DNA of 41,293 bases from Betaproteobacteria bacterium (GTDB taxonomy: Bacteria; Pseudomonadota; Gammaproteobacteria; Burkholderiales; SG8-39), in NCBI GenBank assembly GCA_016210745.1, contig JACQTO010000154.1, forward strand, positions 1-41,293, given 5' to 3'. Positions 32,261 through 40,672 of the stretch are shown in pieces. The position numbers were made by a program, and so were the translations under genes. Under the pieces are notes generated by a model that was not told the origin of the DNA, made no database searches, and worked only from the letters and a program-made list of their open reading frames with translations. Positions within the stretch are counted from its first letter, which is position 1. Each line of letters begins with the position of its first letter.

Positions 32261-33170
32261 ACACCAGCTTGCCGCGCAGGTGCCGCGCCTCGCTCACCGC
32301 GTGCGCCGCGGCGGCCTCCGAGAGCCTGTAGAGTGCTATCTCGGGTACGCGCACCGCGCCGGCTGCGACCAGCGCGACGATCCGCTCGAGATGCGCGCGG
32401 TCGCGCGTCACGTTGGGGCGCAGCGACGCCACGTCTGCGCGCGGCGGGACCGGTGCGACAGTTCCCGAGGCGATGAACGCGGCGCGACCGCCCGGTCGCA
32501 GGACGGCAAACGAACGCATGGTCACCTCGCCGCCGACGGTGTCGAACACCGCATCGCAGCCCGACACCGCTTGGGTGAAGTCCTGCGTGTTGTAGTCGAT
32601 TACCTCATCGGCACCGAGGCCGCGCACGTAGGCATGATTGGCAGCGCTCGCCGTCGTGACTACGCGCGCGCCGATATGCTTGGCAAGCTGAATGGCGAAA
32701 CCGGCGACCCCGCCCGCGCCGCCTTGGATCAGGATCTTCTCGCCTGACTTGAGCTGGAGCGTGTCCTCGATCGCAATGAGGGCGGTAAGGCCGATGAGCG
32801 CGAGCGCCGCACATTGCGCGTGCGAAAGGCTGGCGGGCTTTCGCGCCACGAGAGCCGCCTTGATCGCAATCTTCTCCGCGTAAGCGCCTTCCTGGCCGAC
32901 ATCGCAGACCCCGAAGACGGGATCGCCGACGCGAAACTCGCCCACGCCATCGCCGAGCGCACTGATCGCGCCGGAAAAATCACGCCCCAGCACATAGGGA
33001 ACGCCGGTGATCGCGGCGGACTTGCCGGCGCGCACCTTCCAGTCGGCCCCGTTGATGCTGGCTGCGTGAACGTCCACGAGCACTTGCCGAGCCCCGGCCA
33101 CGGGATCGGGGACTTCGCCGTAGCGCAAGACTTCCGGCCCGCCGTGTTGCATGAAATAGGCTGCTTTCAC
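32247..33170 (-). CDS. NADPH:quinone oxidoreductase-type zinc-less dehydrogenase
   Basis: A 307-residue medium-chain dehydrogenase/reductase of the quinone oxidoreductase (QOR) type: substrate domain KAAYFMQHGGPEVLRYGEVPDP, GRDFSGAISALGDGV, then the cofactor motif GGAGGVAGFAIQLAKHIGARVVTTAS. The structural zinc cysteines of alcohol dehydrogenases are missing. Translation starts at GTG 33170 with GGAGAG before it; the longer upstream frame has no support. It probably reduces a quinone or enone with NADPH; the substrate is unknown. Confidence 0.87.
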   Translation of the reverse strand: MKAAYFMQHGGPEVLRYGEVPDPVAGARQVLVDVHAASINGADWKVRAGKSAAITGVPYVLGRDFSGAISALGDGVGEFRVGDPVFGVCDVGQEGAYAEKIAIKAALVARKPASLSHAQCAALALIGLTALIAIEDTLQLKSGEKILIQGGAGGVAGFAIQLAKHIGARVVTTASAANHAYVRGLGADEVIDYNTQDFTQAVSGCDAVFDTVGGEVTMRSFAVLRPGGRAAFIASGTVAPVPPRADVASLRPNVTRDRAHLERIVALVAAGAVRVPEIALYRLSEAAAAHAVSEARHLRGKLVFKVR

Positions 33171-33440
33171 GCTTTCTCTCTCCGTTGAATGTTCAAGTGC
33201 GCCGACAGGCGGGCAGCTCGACCAGCCGATGGCAGCGCGGCCCTCGCCAAAAATGCTCCGCGCACGCCGCATTGCAGCCGAGCATACAGGATGCCGCGCG
33301 GCTTGCGCGCACGTCTGGCCGCGAGGGCGTGCGTCGCGCATAATATCGGTCAAGGGAAAAGAAAAGCGATCCACATCAAATAGAGGCAGGATCGCGTTCG
33401 TGTTCTAATGAGGTTTGGACTTCGTAGTGGAAGATCTCTG

Positions 33441-34160
33441 ATGTACGGCATGTCCCGGGACGTGATCGAGCGCGTGGTGAGCATGCGCGGCAGGCTTCAT
33501 TGCCTGGACCGCATCGACCCGGCCCGCTGCGCGCTGCTGGTGGTGGACATGCAGAACTACTATCTGAAACCCGGTTTCCAGGCGGAAATCGCGGCGGCGC
33601 GAGATATCGTCCCCGCGATCAACCGCGCCGCAGGTGCACTGCGGGCGCTTGGAGGCCGCGTGATCTGGATACTGACTGCGGCCGACGGTACGGATCGCGA
33701 CTGGTCCTTCATGCATGAGTGCCTGATGAGTCCGCAGCGCCGCGCGCGGAGGATGGCCGAACTGGCGCAGGGTTCCGAGGGCTACGCCTTATGGCCGGCG
33801 CTCGAGACGCAGCCGGGCGACCTGACGGTGGTCAAGCGCCGTTACAGCGCTTTTATCCAGGGCTCATCGAGCCTGGAGCGCGAGCTTCGCAGCGGCGGCA
33901 TCGATACGGTGCTCATTTCCGGAACCTCGACCAACGTCTGCTGCGAATCCACTGCCCGCGATGCGATGATGCTCAACTTCCGCACCGTCATGCTTGCCGA
34001 CGCGCTCGCCGCTCAGAATGCGCAGACGCACGTGGGGGCCCTCACCAATTGCCTGCTGCATTTCGGCGACGTCATGAACGTCGACGAGGCGCTCGAGCGA
34101 ATGTCCGCCGCTGCGGCCGCCGCGCAACCGCGCACCGTGCCGGTGAACGCGAAGTTTTGA
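33441..34160 (+). CDS. Isochorismatase-family cysteine hydrolase
   Basis: A 239-residue cysteine hydrolase with the triad D36 (LLVVDMQNYY), K132 (VVKRRYSAF) and C167 (GTSTNVCCEST) and the family's usual cis-peptide context before the cysteine. Related enzymes include N-carbamoylsarcosine amidase, ureidoacrylate hydrolase and nicotinamidase; the substrate cannot be assigned. The ATG at 33441 has GGAAGA upstream; an in-frame ATG at 33408 is an alternative. A Bug receptor gene follows after 22 bases, so import and hydrolysis of the same amide is a reasonable guess. Confidence 0.87.
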   Translation: MYGMSRDVIERVVSMRGRLHCLDRIDPARCALLVVDMQNYYLKPGFQAEIAAARDIVPAINRAAGALRALGGRVIWILTAADGTDRDWSFMHECLMSPQRRARRMAELAQGSEGYALWPALETQPGDLTVVKRRYSAFIQGSSSLERELRSGGIDTVLISGTSTNVCCESTARDAMMLNFRTVMLADALAAQNAQTHVGALTNCLLHFGDVMNVDEALERMSAAAAAAQPRTVPVNAKF

Positions 34161-34182
34161 AACTGCCAAAGGAGGAAAGATC

Positions 34183-35148
34183 GTGCGCATGTTGAAATCC
34201 CTGTCGTTGATTCTCGCCCTGGTGTGCCTGGCCACTTCGGCCATGGCCCAGACGTTTCCGAACCGGTCGGTTCGACTGGTCGTGGCATTCCCGCCAGGGG
34301 GGCCGACGGATATCGTCGCGCGGCTTGTCGCCGACCAGCTTACCAAGACCTGGGGCCAGGCGGTCGTCGTGGACAACCGCAGCGGCGCGAGCGGAATGAT
34401 CGGCGCCGAATTCGCCGCCAAGTCCCCTGCGGACGGCTACACCATCCTCATGGGCACCTTGGTCACCAACGTCATGGCGCATCTGCTGTTCTCGAAAGTT
34501 CCTTTTGCCCAGGACGCTTTCGCGCCGGTGACGCTGCTCACGACCACATCCAACATCCTCCTCGTCAACTCGAGCATTCCGGTCACAACCCTTGCGGAAC
34601 TGATCGCCCATGCCAAGGCGAATCCGGGCAAGGTGAGCTTTTCCTCGGCCGGCGTTGGGCTCTCGAGTCACCTGGGCATGGTGCTGTTCACTTCGGCCGC
34701 GGGCTTGGACTTGCTGCACGTGCCGTTTCGGGGCAGCGCGCCGGCCACCCAGGCCTTTCAAGCGGGGCAGGTGAATCTCACGCTGGAGCTGGTGCCGTCG
34801 GCGGTCACTGCCGTCAAAACGGCAGGAGTAAAACCGCTTGCCGTCGCTGCGGCGGCCAGGGTGAGGCAGTTTCCGAATGTGCCTACATTCGTCGAGCTGG
34901 GATACAAGAACGTCCAGGCCTACACCTGGAACGGGCTGATGGTGCCGGCCGGCACGCCGCGCGAGGTCATCGGCGCGATCCAGCGCGGCGCCAACGCCGC
35001 GATGAACTCGCCGACAGTCCGGGAACGGATCAACGGTCTCGGGATCGACCCCATCGGCGGCACCCCGGAGGAATTCGCCGATCTGATAAAGAGCGAGCGC
35101 GAGCGCTGGGGGCCGGTCATCAAACGCGCGAATGTTCGCATCGACTGA
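34183..35148 (+). CDS. Bug/TctC-family solute receptor in operon with a cysteine hydrolase
   Basis: A 321-residue periplasmic binding protein: signal peptide ending SAMAQ (about 24), FPNRSVRLVVAFPPGGPTDIVARLVADQL, VVVDNRSGASG, and the C-terminal KPLAVAAAARVRQFPNVPTFVELGY...IGAIQRG. The start is a GTG six bases after GGAGGA; an ATG two codons later is possible. It is co-transcribed with the hydrolase gene upstream. Its stop is followed by a heptad array and palindromic element copy 2. Confidence 0.92.
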   Translation: MRMLKSLSLILALVCLATSAMAQTFPNRSVRLVVAFPPGGPTDIVARLVADQLTKTWGQAVVVDNRSGASGMIGAEFAAKSPADGYTILMGTLVTNVMAHLLFSKVPFAQDAFAPVTLLTTTSNILLVNSSIPVTTLAELIAHAKANPGKVSFSSAGVGLSSHLGMVLFTSAAGLDLLHVPFRGSAPATQAFQAGQVNLTLELVPSAVTAVKTAGVKPLAVAAAARVRQFPNVPTFVELGYKNVQAYTWNGLMVPAGTPREVIGAIQRGANAAMNSPTVRERINGLGIDPIGGTPEEFADLIKSERERWGPVIKRANVRID

Positions 35149-35152
35149 AATG

Positions 35153-35224
35153 CAGGATTTCAGGATCTGGGATTGAGGATTTAGGGGCCGCGCTTTGCGC
35201 GGCCGACTTCCCCTAGATCCTAGG
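35153..35224 (+). repeat. Heptad array with GC hairpin behind the second Bug gene
   Basis: Units of GGATTTCA/GGATCTG/GGATTGA/GGATTTA type start 4 bases after the stop codon, followed by the hairpin GGCCGCGC-TTT-GCGCGGCC and inverted units CCTAGATCCTAGG. The composite is the same as behind the UbiD gene. Confidence 0.65.
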
Positions 35225-35229
35225 CCGAA

Positions 35230-35347
35230 CGAACCGGAACCAAGGAAGCTGGTTTTGCCGTTTATCGATCTCCCCTTTTCGTGCAGTTGCAAGCAACTGC
35301 ACGAAAAGGGGAGACGAATTCAGAAACCCGATCTTCGCCGAATTTGC
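35230..35347 (-). repeat. 118-bp palindromic element, copy 2
   Basis: Reverse-orientation copy of 18300-18417. Palindrome arms are 35270-35290 and 35293-35313, identical to copy 1. It lies between convergent genes, flanked on both sides by heptad arrays. Confidence 0.9.
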
Positions 35348-35348
35348 A

Positions 35349-35370
35349 AGTGACTAAATCCTGGGTCCTA
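35349..35370 (-). repeat. Heptad array at the haloacid dehalogenase stop
   Basis: Read on the minus strand: TAGGACCCAGGATTTAG. Its first three bases are the stop codon of the dehalogenase gene. Confidence 0.6.
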
Positions 35371-36054
35371 AGCGCCGACTAGCTCCGGCAGCTGCGCCAA
35401 GGTGTCGATCTGGGCGTCGGGCGGCGATGGAATCCGTTCCGGGGCCTGCGCAAACCGGTTGCACCAGACGACCCGATAGCCGCACGCCTTGGCCGCGTAC
35501 GCATCCCAACCGTTGGAGGACACGAAGCACATCGCTTGCGCCGTAAGGCCGAATCGCTCCTCGGCCATGCGGTAGACGTGCGGATGCGGTTTGAAGACTT
35601 TCACCGCCTCGACGGACAAGACCGCATCCAGAAGTTCTTCGATACCCGAATTCCGCGCAGCCGAGGCGAGCATCTTCGGCTCGCCGTTGGAAAGGATCGC
35701 GAGTTTCATGCCGGCCTCTCTGAGGCGCAAGAGCGCGCCTTTGACTTCAGGAAAGGCGGCGAGACGAAGGTAGAGTCCCATCAGCCTTTCACGCGTATGC
35801 GGGTCGCTGATTCGGAGGCTCGCCATCGCATAATCGAGGGCGTCTCCGGTGACCTGCCAGAAATCGGCGTGCCTGCCCATCAGGCCGCGCAGCCAGGTGT
35901 ATTGCAGTTGCTTGGCGCGCCAGAGTTCCGCGAGCGTTTGCCAGTGCTCGCCCAGTTCGTCTTTTGCCTGTGCCGCGGCGCTGTTTACGTCGAACAGCGT
36001 TCCATAGGCATCGAAGACGCACGCTTTGATGCCTGCGAGCCGGACCCTTGACAT
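35368..36054 (-). CDS. (S)-2-haloacid dehalogenase-type HAD hydrolase
   Basis: A 228-residue type II haloacid dehalogenase. Motifs are nucleophile D15 in VFDAYGTLFDV, YTWLRGLM, the motif-II serine in AILSNGEP, the lysine in AVKVFKPHPHVYRM and the signature SSNGWDAYAAKACGY with the acidic residue. These match L-2-haloacid dehalogenases, which hydrolyse short 2-haloalkanoates, better than general phosphatases. GGGAG stands before the ATG. The TAG stop is the first unit of a heptad array. Confidence 0.88.
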   Translation of the reverse strand: MSRVRLAGIKACVFDAYGTLFDVNSAAAQAKDELGEHWQTLAELWRAKQLQYTWLRGLMGRHADFWQVTGDALDYAMASLRISDPHTRERLMGLYLRLAAFPEVKGALLRLREAGMKLAILSNGEPKMLASAARNSGIEELLDAVLSVEAVKVFKPHPHVYRMAEERFGLTAQAMCFVSSNGWDAYAAKACGYRVVWCNRFAQAPERIPSPPDAQIDTLAQLPELVGA

Positions 36055-36182
36055 CGATTGCTCCCGTCGTGATCGCTGCCTGCGCGCCGCAACGCCGCGA
36101 ACCTCATGTCGCGACCACGTCTAGCGCAAGACTACTGCGCGCCGCCTTGCGCTCGAGCCTGCTCGCCTGCATCAAGCTGCTT

Positions 36183-36212
36183 GCGCACGGCGCTTGGCTG
36201 CGCGCCGTGCGC
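36183..36212 (-). terminator. Hairpin behind the MBL hydrolase gene
   Basis: Perfect 11-bp arms GCGCACGGCGC / GCGCCGTGCGC with an 8-base loop, 15 bases beyond the stop. No T-run follows, so termination is uncertain. Confidence 0.4.
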
Positions 36213-36226
36213 GAGGCAAACGCTCA

Positions 36227-37120
36227 TCAGGTCCCGCGCCCCCACAAGCCGCAGTAGCGCCGCAGCACGAACGGCAGGTTGGCCTCATAGCCGGGCCACT
36301 TCTCGTATTTCGGCAGCTTGACCTCTTTCTCCGCCGGTTCCCAGCATTTGCCTTCGCGCGCCGCGACCTTCACGGCCTCGGAGGCGTCCTGCAGGAATGT
36401 GAGCTGGTCCTGCGCGTCGGCCTTGGTGCCCAGGCGACCGCCGGGCCCCGGATGGCCTGGGATCAGGCGCTCCCAATCCATCTTCAGCACCTGCTTGATC
36501 GAGTTTTCCGCCTCGAGCGGATGAAAGTCGATCATGCCGCGGCCCGGCACCGAGCCGACCGGAAGGAAGTCGACCGCGAACAGGATCTTCTCTTTCGGCA
36601 AACGCATGACGATCGAGCTATCGGAGTGGTTCAGGCCGACGTAGCTCAGTTCGAGCGTGGTGCCGCCGAGCTTGATGGTTTTCTTCTTGTCCATCGTCTC
36701 GTCGGGCAGCGGGGTGGCCGGATCCTTGATCGCCGCCAAGCGCTTCTTGGCGTTCTTGTGGGCGATGATTTTCGCCCCCGCATCCTTGAACGGCTGGCCG
36801 CCGGCAATGTGGTCGAAATGATGGTGACTGTAGATCAGATACTTGATCGGCTTGTCGGTGACCTTCTTGATTTCGTCGACGTAGGTGCTTACCGCTTGCG
36901 GGCGCCCGTAGCCGATCGGGTCGGTGGCGATCACGCCGTCGCTGGTGACGACGAACATTGCCTGGTGGTTGCCGTAGCGGAAGATGTAGACGTTGTCCGT
37001 GCCATCGACTTTGGTGGTGGAGAACATCGGGCGTTCTCCAGGCGGGCCCTGCGACCAGGCCGGCGCGGTCGCCGCCGCCAGTCCGCCCGCCAGAAGTACA
37101 ACAAGCAATGCGCGCTTCAT
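36227..37120 (-). CDS. Exported metallo-beta-lactamase-fold hydrolase
   Basis: A 297-residue MBL-fold protein with a Sec signal peptide (about 1-24, ending AWSQG). Metal-binding motifs are HHHFDH (about 99-104), the histidine of GLNHSDSS, the aspartate of FAVDFLP and the histidine of IPGHPGPGG. SoxH-like and quinoprotein-relay-type MBL proteins are similar; the substrate is unknown. GGAGGA precedes the ATG. Confidence 0.85.
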   Translation of the reverse strand: MKRALLVVLLAGGLAAATAPAWSQGPPGERPMFSTTKVDGTDNVYIFRYGNHQAMFVVTSDGVIATDPIGYGRPQAVSTYVDEIKKVTDKPIKYLIYSHHHFDHIAGGQPFKDAGAKIIAHKNAKKRLAAIKDPATPLPDETMDKKKTIKLGGTTLELSYVGLNHSDSSIVMRLPKEKILFAVDFLPVGSVPGRGMIDFHPLEAENSIKQVLKMDWERLIPGHPGPGGRLGTKADAQDQLTFLQDASEAVKVAAREGKCWEPAEKEVKLPKYEKWPGYEANLPFVLRRYCGLWGRGT

Positions 37121-37270
37121 GGGTTCCTCCGGGTTGTGAAAGGCATGTTCGTCAACACCTTTGAACCCCGCGATATTCCGCGACAGACGCGGCTATCTGA
37201 CACCGACGCAAATGCGACTGCCAAGCGCCGCCCTTCCCTATCCCGCGTGACGGCGAACGGTCGGGAAAGG

Positions 37271-37297
37271 AAAAAACCCGATGCCGATGTCGGCATC
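37271..37297 (-). terminator. Intrinsic terminator behind the Bug remnant
   Basis: On the minus strand the hairpin GATGCCGA-CA-TCGGCATC is followed by GGG and six T. It ends the transcript of the hydrolase, acyl-CoA dehydrogenase and Bug remnant; it may be the terminator of the lost intact Bug gene. Confidence 0.75.
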
Positions 37298-37358
37298 CCG
37301 GCCTTGCCGAAGCCGCCTTCACCCCGCGCTGTCCTTTCCCACGCATTGAGCGGGGGTT

Positions 37359-37577
37359 TTACGTTCTCCTCCGTTTGAGTATGCGCGACAGTTCCCGGGA
37401 CAGCCTGTCGATGATCGGGCGGGGCGTTCCCGCCGGCGCCACGATCCCCTGCCGTGCGATGGACTGGAAACGCGGGTAGCCGGCCTCGGCAACGGTGGGG
37501 AGATCGGGGAGCACTTGGGTCCGGCTCCCGGTTGTCACTGCGATCGCTTTGAGCCGCCCGCCCTGTACCAGCGGCAT
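37359..37577 (-). pseudogene. C-terminal remnant of a Bug/TctC receptor gene
   Basis: A 72-codon frame, MPLVQGGRLKAIAVTTG... DLPTVAEAGYPRF...APAGTPRPIIDRLSRELSRIL, that matches the last third of Bug receptors (compare PLVQTGRLKALGFGG in the gene at 9967). Signal peptide, N-terminal lobe and the final part are missing. It begins 6 bases after the acyl-CoA dehydrogenase stop codon, so a deletion joined the two. It is not expected to be functional. Confidence 0.85.
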
Positions 37578-37583
37578 TGCCTA

Positions 37584-38774
37584 TCAATGGCGATGCAGAA
37601 TTTCCCGCGCGATGATCAGCTTCTGCACTTCGGTCGCACCCTCGTAGATGCGCAGTGCGCGGATCTCGCGGTAGAGCTTTTCCACCGGCTGCCCGCTCAC
37701 CACGCCCAGGCCGCCGAATATCTGCACCGCGCGGTCGATGATCTGCTGTGCGGTTTCGGTCGCGACCATCTTCGCCATCGCCGTTTCGCTCGTGGTGCGG
37801 GCGCCGCGCTTGTCTTTTCGCAGTCCTTCGTCTCGCAGCCACGCCGCCCGGTAGGTAAGCAGTGCCGAGGTGTCGATGCCGGTGGCCATGTCGGCGAGCG
37901 CCGCCTGCGTGAGTTGGAAGTCGGCCAGCGTACGTCCGAACATCTTGCGTGTCGTCGAGCGCGCGAGGGCTTCGTCGAGCGCGCGCCGGGCGAAGCCGAG
38001 CGCCGCAGCGGCAACCGAAGCACGGAAGATATCGAGGGTCTGCATTGCGATCTTGAACCCGGCGCCGGGCTCGCCCAGGCGCTGCGAGGCGCTCACGCGG
38101 CAACCGTTGAATAGAATCGTCGCCAGCGGATGCGGGGCGATCACGTCGATGCGTTTAGCGACCTCCAGCCCCGGCGTGTCGGCATCGACCACGAAAGCAC
38201 TGATGCCCTTGGCACCCGATTTTTCCCCTCCTTCCTCGCCGCTGCGCGCGAATACGCAGTAGAAGTCGGCAATACCGCCGTTGGAGATCCAGGTCTTCTC
38301 GCCATCGAGCACGTAATGGCTGCCCTCGAGGCGGGCGCTCGTGGTCATCGCTGCGGCATCGGAGCCGGCGTCGGGCTCCGAGATCGCGAATGCGGCTATT
38401 GCCTCGCCGGCGGCGACCTTGGGCAAGTAGCGGCGCTTGAGTTCCTCGCTGCCGGCGATCGAGATCGCGCCCGACCCCAGTCCCTGCATGGCAAAGCAAA
38501 AATCGGCGAGCCCTTCGTAGCGGGCAAGCGTCTCGCGCAGGATACAAAGCGAGCGCGAGTCGATATTCTTCAGCCGGCCGCCGTAGGCTGCAGGCACGCA
38601 GTAGCCCAGCCAGCCGCCGCCGGCAAGGTCCGCGACTAGGGCGCGGCAAGCCGAATCGAGCTCATCGTGCGTGCGCCCTGCGAGATGGGTTGCCGCCCAG
38701 TCGTCCAGGCCGCGCGCCAGCGCTCGGTGCGAGTCCTCGAAGAACGGCCAGTCGAGATAGGTCTTGTCAGCCAT
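37584..38774 (-). CDS. Acyl-CoA dehydrogenase
   Basis: A 396-residue FAD-dependent acyl-CoA dehydrogenase. Seen are the flavin-binding [21 protein letters not shown] and [19 protein letters not shown], the [21 protein letters not shown] helix and the C-terminal [24 protein letters not shown], whose glutamate in YEGATE is the usual catalytic base. It probably oxidises a short or branched acyl-CoA. The ribosome-binding site is weak. It lies 70 bases after the alpha/beta hydrolase gene, likely in one operon. Confidence 0.93.
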   Translation of the reverse strand: MADKTYLDWPFFEDSHRALARGLDDWAATHLAGRTHDELDSACRALVADLAGGGWLGYCVPAAYGGRLKNIDSRSLCILRETLARYEGLADFCFAMQGLGSGAISIAGSEELKRRYLPKVAAGEAIAAFAISEPDAGSDAAAMTTSARLEGSHYVLDGEKTWISNGGIADFYCVFARSGEEGGEKSGAKGISAFVVDADTPGLEVAKRIDVIAPHPLATILFNGCRVSASQRLGEPGAGFKIAMQTLDIFRASVAAAALGFARRALDEALARSTTRKMFGRTLADFQLTQAALADMATGIDTSALLTYRAAWLRDEGLRKDKRGARTTSETAMAKMVATETAQQIIDRAVQIFGGLGVVSGQPVEKLYREIRALRIYEGATEVQKLIIAREILHRH

Positions 38775-38844
38775 ATGTCGTGCCGGTTTGCACTCCGGGC
38801 GTTGTGCGGGCGAGCCCGATTCCCCGGTCAGCCGGCTCGGGTTT

Positions 38845-39630
38845 TCAGCGCGATTTCTCGAGAAACGCAGCCAGCGCCTTGTTGAACGCCTGCGGTTGCT
38901 CGAGATTGGATAGATGCGATGCCGAGGGAATAGTGACCAGTTGCGCGCCGGGTATGGCGCCGTGAATCTCGCGCGCCATCTCCATCGGCGTGGCCTGGTC
39001 CTGCTCGCCCACGATCACCAATGTCGGGCACCGAACCTCCTTCAGCCGGTGCGTCAAGTTGATCTTGGGTATCGCGTAACAACAGCCGGCGTATCCGGGG
39101 ACCGGGGTTGCGCGGATCATCGCCGCGACGGGATCGGTGACGTCGCGCCGGCTGGCGCGGAAAGGCTCGGTAAACCAGCGCGATAATGTCGGTTCGACCA
39201 GCGGCTCCATGCCCTTCTCGCGCGCGGTCTTGATGCGTGCCTCCCACTGCGGCCAGACATCGGGCGAATAGCGGCTGCACGTATCGGCCAGCACCATCGC
39301 GGTGAATATGCCCGGATAGCGCAGCGCGAAAGTCTGTCCGAGCATGCCGCCCATCGACAGGCCGACCCAGCGGCAGGCGGTAATGCCCAGGCCGTCGAGC
39401 ATGCCCTTCACGTCGTCGGCCAGCGCCTCGAGTGTGTATTCGCCTTCGGGCGCGCTGCTTGCGCCGTGGCCGCGGGTGTCGAAACGCAGCACCTTGAAAT
39501 GCTTCGCCAGCAGCTCGACCTGTGGGTCCCACATGTGCAGACTGCATGCGATCGAATGGCTCATGACCACCCAGGGTCCATTGCCGTCGACGGTGTAGTT
39601 GAGGTCGATGCCGTTAGTGCGAATTTTCAT
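38845..39630 (-). CDS. Alpha/beta hydrolase, 3-oxoadipate enol-lactonase-like
   Basis: A 261-residue alpha/beta hydrolase with the nucleophile elbow GLSMGG (serine near 93), the acid in VGEQDQATP and the histidine in SASHLSN. The pattern [19 protein letters not shown] and [21 protein letters not shown] resembles 3-oxoadipate enol-lactonase (PcaD), but no other beta-ketoadipate genes are nearby, so this is a class assignment only. GGAG precedes the ATG. First gene of a two-gene operon with the acyl-CoA dehydrogenase. Confidence 0.85.
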   Translation of the reverse strand: MKIRTNGIDLNYTVDGNGPWVVMSHSIACSLHMWDPQVELLAKHFKVLRFDTRGHGASSAPEGEYTLEALADDVKGMLDGLGITACRWVGLSMGGMLGQTFALRYPGIFTAMVLADTCSRYSPDVWPQWEARIKTAREKGMEPLVEPTLSRWFTEPFRASRRDVTDPVAAMIRATPVPGYAGCCYAIPKINLTHRLKEVRCPTLVIVGEQDQATPMEMAREIHGAIPGAQLVTIPSASHLSNLEQPQAFNKALAAFLEKSR

Positions 39631-39874
39631 CCTGTGATCTCCTTCATGGCGCTCAAGCGGCGAACTGCAGATTGACGGGACACATTATCGCACCGCCCTG
39701 GCGCCAATGGGGCGCGGGCGAAATCGAACGGGCTCGGGCACGGCGTAACGGCATCCCGATGCGGCGCCGGGAAACTTCCGGAGCTCATGGTAACGTTATA
39801 TGATTGCTGCAACTCCAAAGGGAGCAGGGGAAGCATGCATCAGTCCACGTCGACCTCGAATCGAAGGATGCCCT

Positions 39875-40561
39875 ATGTCTGCTGACGCCCAGATTGCATA
39901 TCGCGTGTCTTGGCTTGTGCTCAAGAGCGTGCCGCTGCTGGCTACGCTGTCAGAACGCCAGCTCTCTATGCTGGCGCAGGTTTCCAGTCGAAGATGGTAT
40001 TCGCGCAACGAGACCATTATCGAAGCGGGCGAGGTTTCGGACGCGCTCTACGTCATCCTGTCGGGGCATGCGAACGTCATTCTGAAGGAGCCCCGGCACG
40101 GAGAGATTATCGTCTTCACTCTCAAGCCCGGGGAGTTCTTCGGCGAAATGAGCCTTCTGGACAAGCAGCCGCGCTCGGCGAGCGTCATAGCGAATGACGC
40201 CTGCGAGTTGCTGTTGCTCAAAGGCAGCGACTTCGCCGCTTACGTGAATAGAGAACGTCCCCTGGCGATGGCGGTGTTGCGTGAGCTGGTCAGCAGGTTG
40301 CGCGTTGCCGACGAGAGAATCAGCAGCCTCGCGCTGATGGATGTCTATGGGAGGGTCGCGCACTGGCTGCTGGAGAGGTCCGAGGTGGTCGACGGACAGA
40401 AGATCGTGAACCAGCGTATCAACAGAACCGAGATCGCCAAAATGGTGGGTGCATCGCGGGAGATGGTGAGCAAGGTGATGAAGGATTTGGCCGCGCGGCG
40501 CCGCATCGAAGTGAGAGGAAAGTCGATCGTCCTCGCCGATGGCCTGCTCGATTGGGACTAA
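39875..40561 (+). CDS. Crp/Fnr-family transcriptional regulator
   Basis: A 228-residue regulator: cyclic-nucleotide-type beta-barrel (about 15-130, GEVSDALYVILSGHANVILKE...GEFFGEMSLLDKQPRSASVIA), dimer helix, and a winged helix-turn-helix (RTEIAKMVGASREMVSKVMKDLAARRRIEV). FNR-type cluster cysteines are absent, so it is not an oxygen-sensing FNR; the barrel residues GEMSLLDKQPRSA are near those of cAMP-binding proteins. The ATG at 39875 is preceded by AAGGA; the longer frame is unsupported. The target genes are unknown; it is divergent from the hydrolase operon. Confidence 0.9.
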   Translation: MSADAQIAYRVSWLVLKSVPLLATLSERQLSMLAQVSSRRWYSRNETIIEAGEVSDALYVILSGHANVILKEPRHGEIIVFTLKPGEFFGEMSLLDKQPRSASVIANDACELLLLKGSDFAAYVNRERPLAMAVLRELVSRLRVADERISSLALMDVYGRVAHWLLERSEVVDGQKIVNQRINRTEIAKMVGASREMVSKVMKDLAARRRIEVRGKSIVLADGLLDWD

Positions 40562-40570
40562 GGTGCCTGC

Positions 40571-40614
40571 GGATTCAGGATTCAGGATTCAGGATTCAGG
40601 ATTCAGGATTCAGG
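40571..40614 (+). repeat. Tandem heptad array (ATTCAGG x6)
   Basis: Six identical ATTCAGG units (40573-40614) begin 11 bases after the Crp/Fnr stop. It is the cleanest and probably youngest array of the heptad family in the window. Confidence 0.95.
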
Positions 40615-40640
40615 CGAAGTTAGCCGCGCCAAGCACGGCC

Positions 40641-40672
40641 CTCAAATCCCCAATCCTGGATCCTCAATCCTA
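40641..40672 (-). repeat. Heptad array at the SDR stop codon
   Basis: Read on the minus strand: TAGGATTGAGGATCCAGG and further units. Its first three bases are the stop codon of the SDR gene. Confidence 0.65.

Noticed and set aside
40571..40614. Possible CRISPR-like array
   Set aside because: The units are 7-base direct tandem repeats with no spacers and no cas genes.
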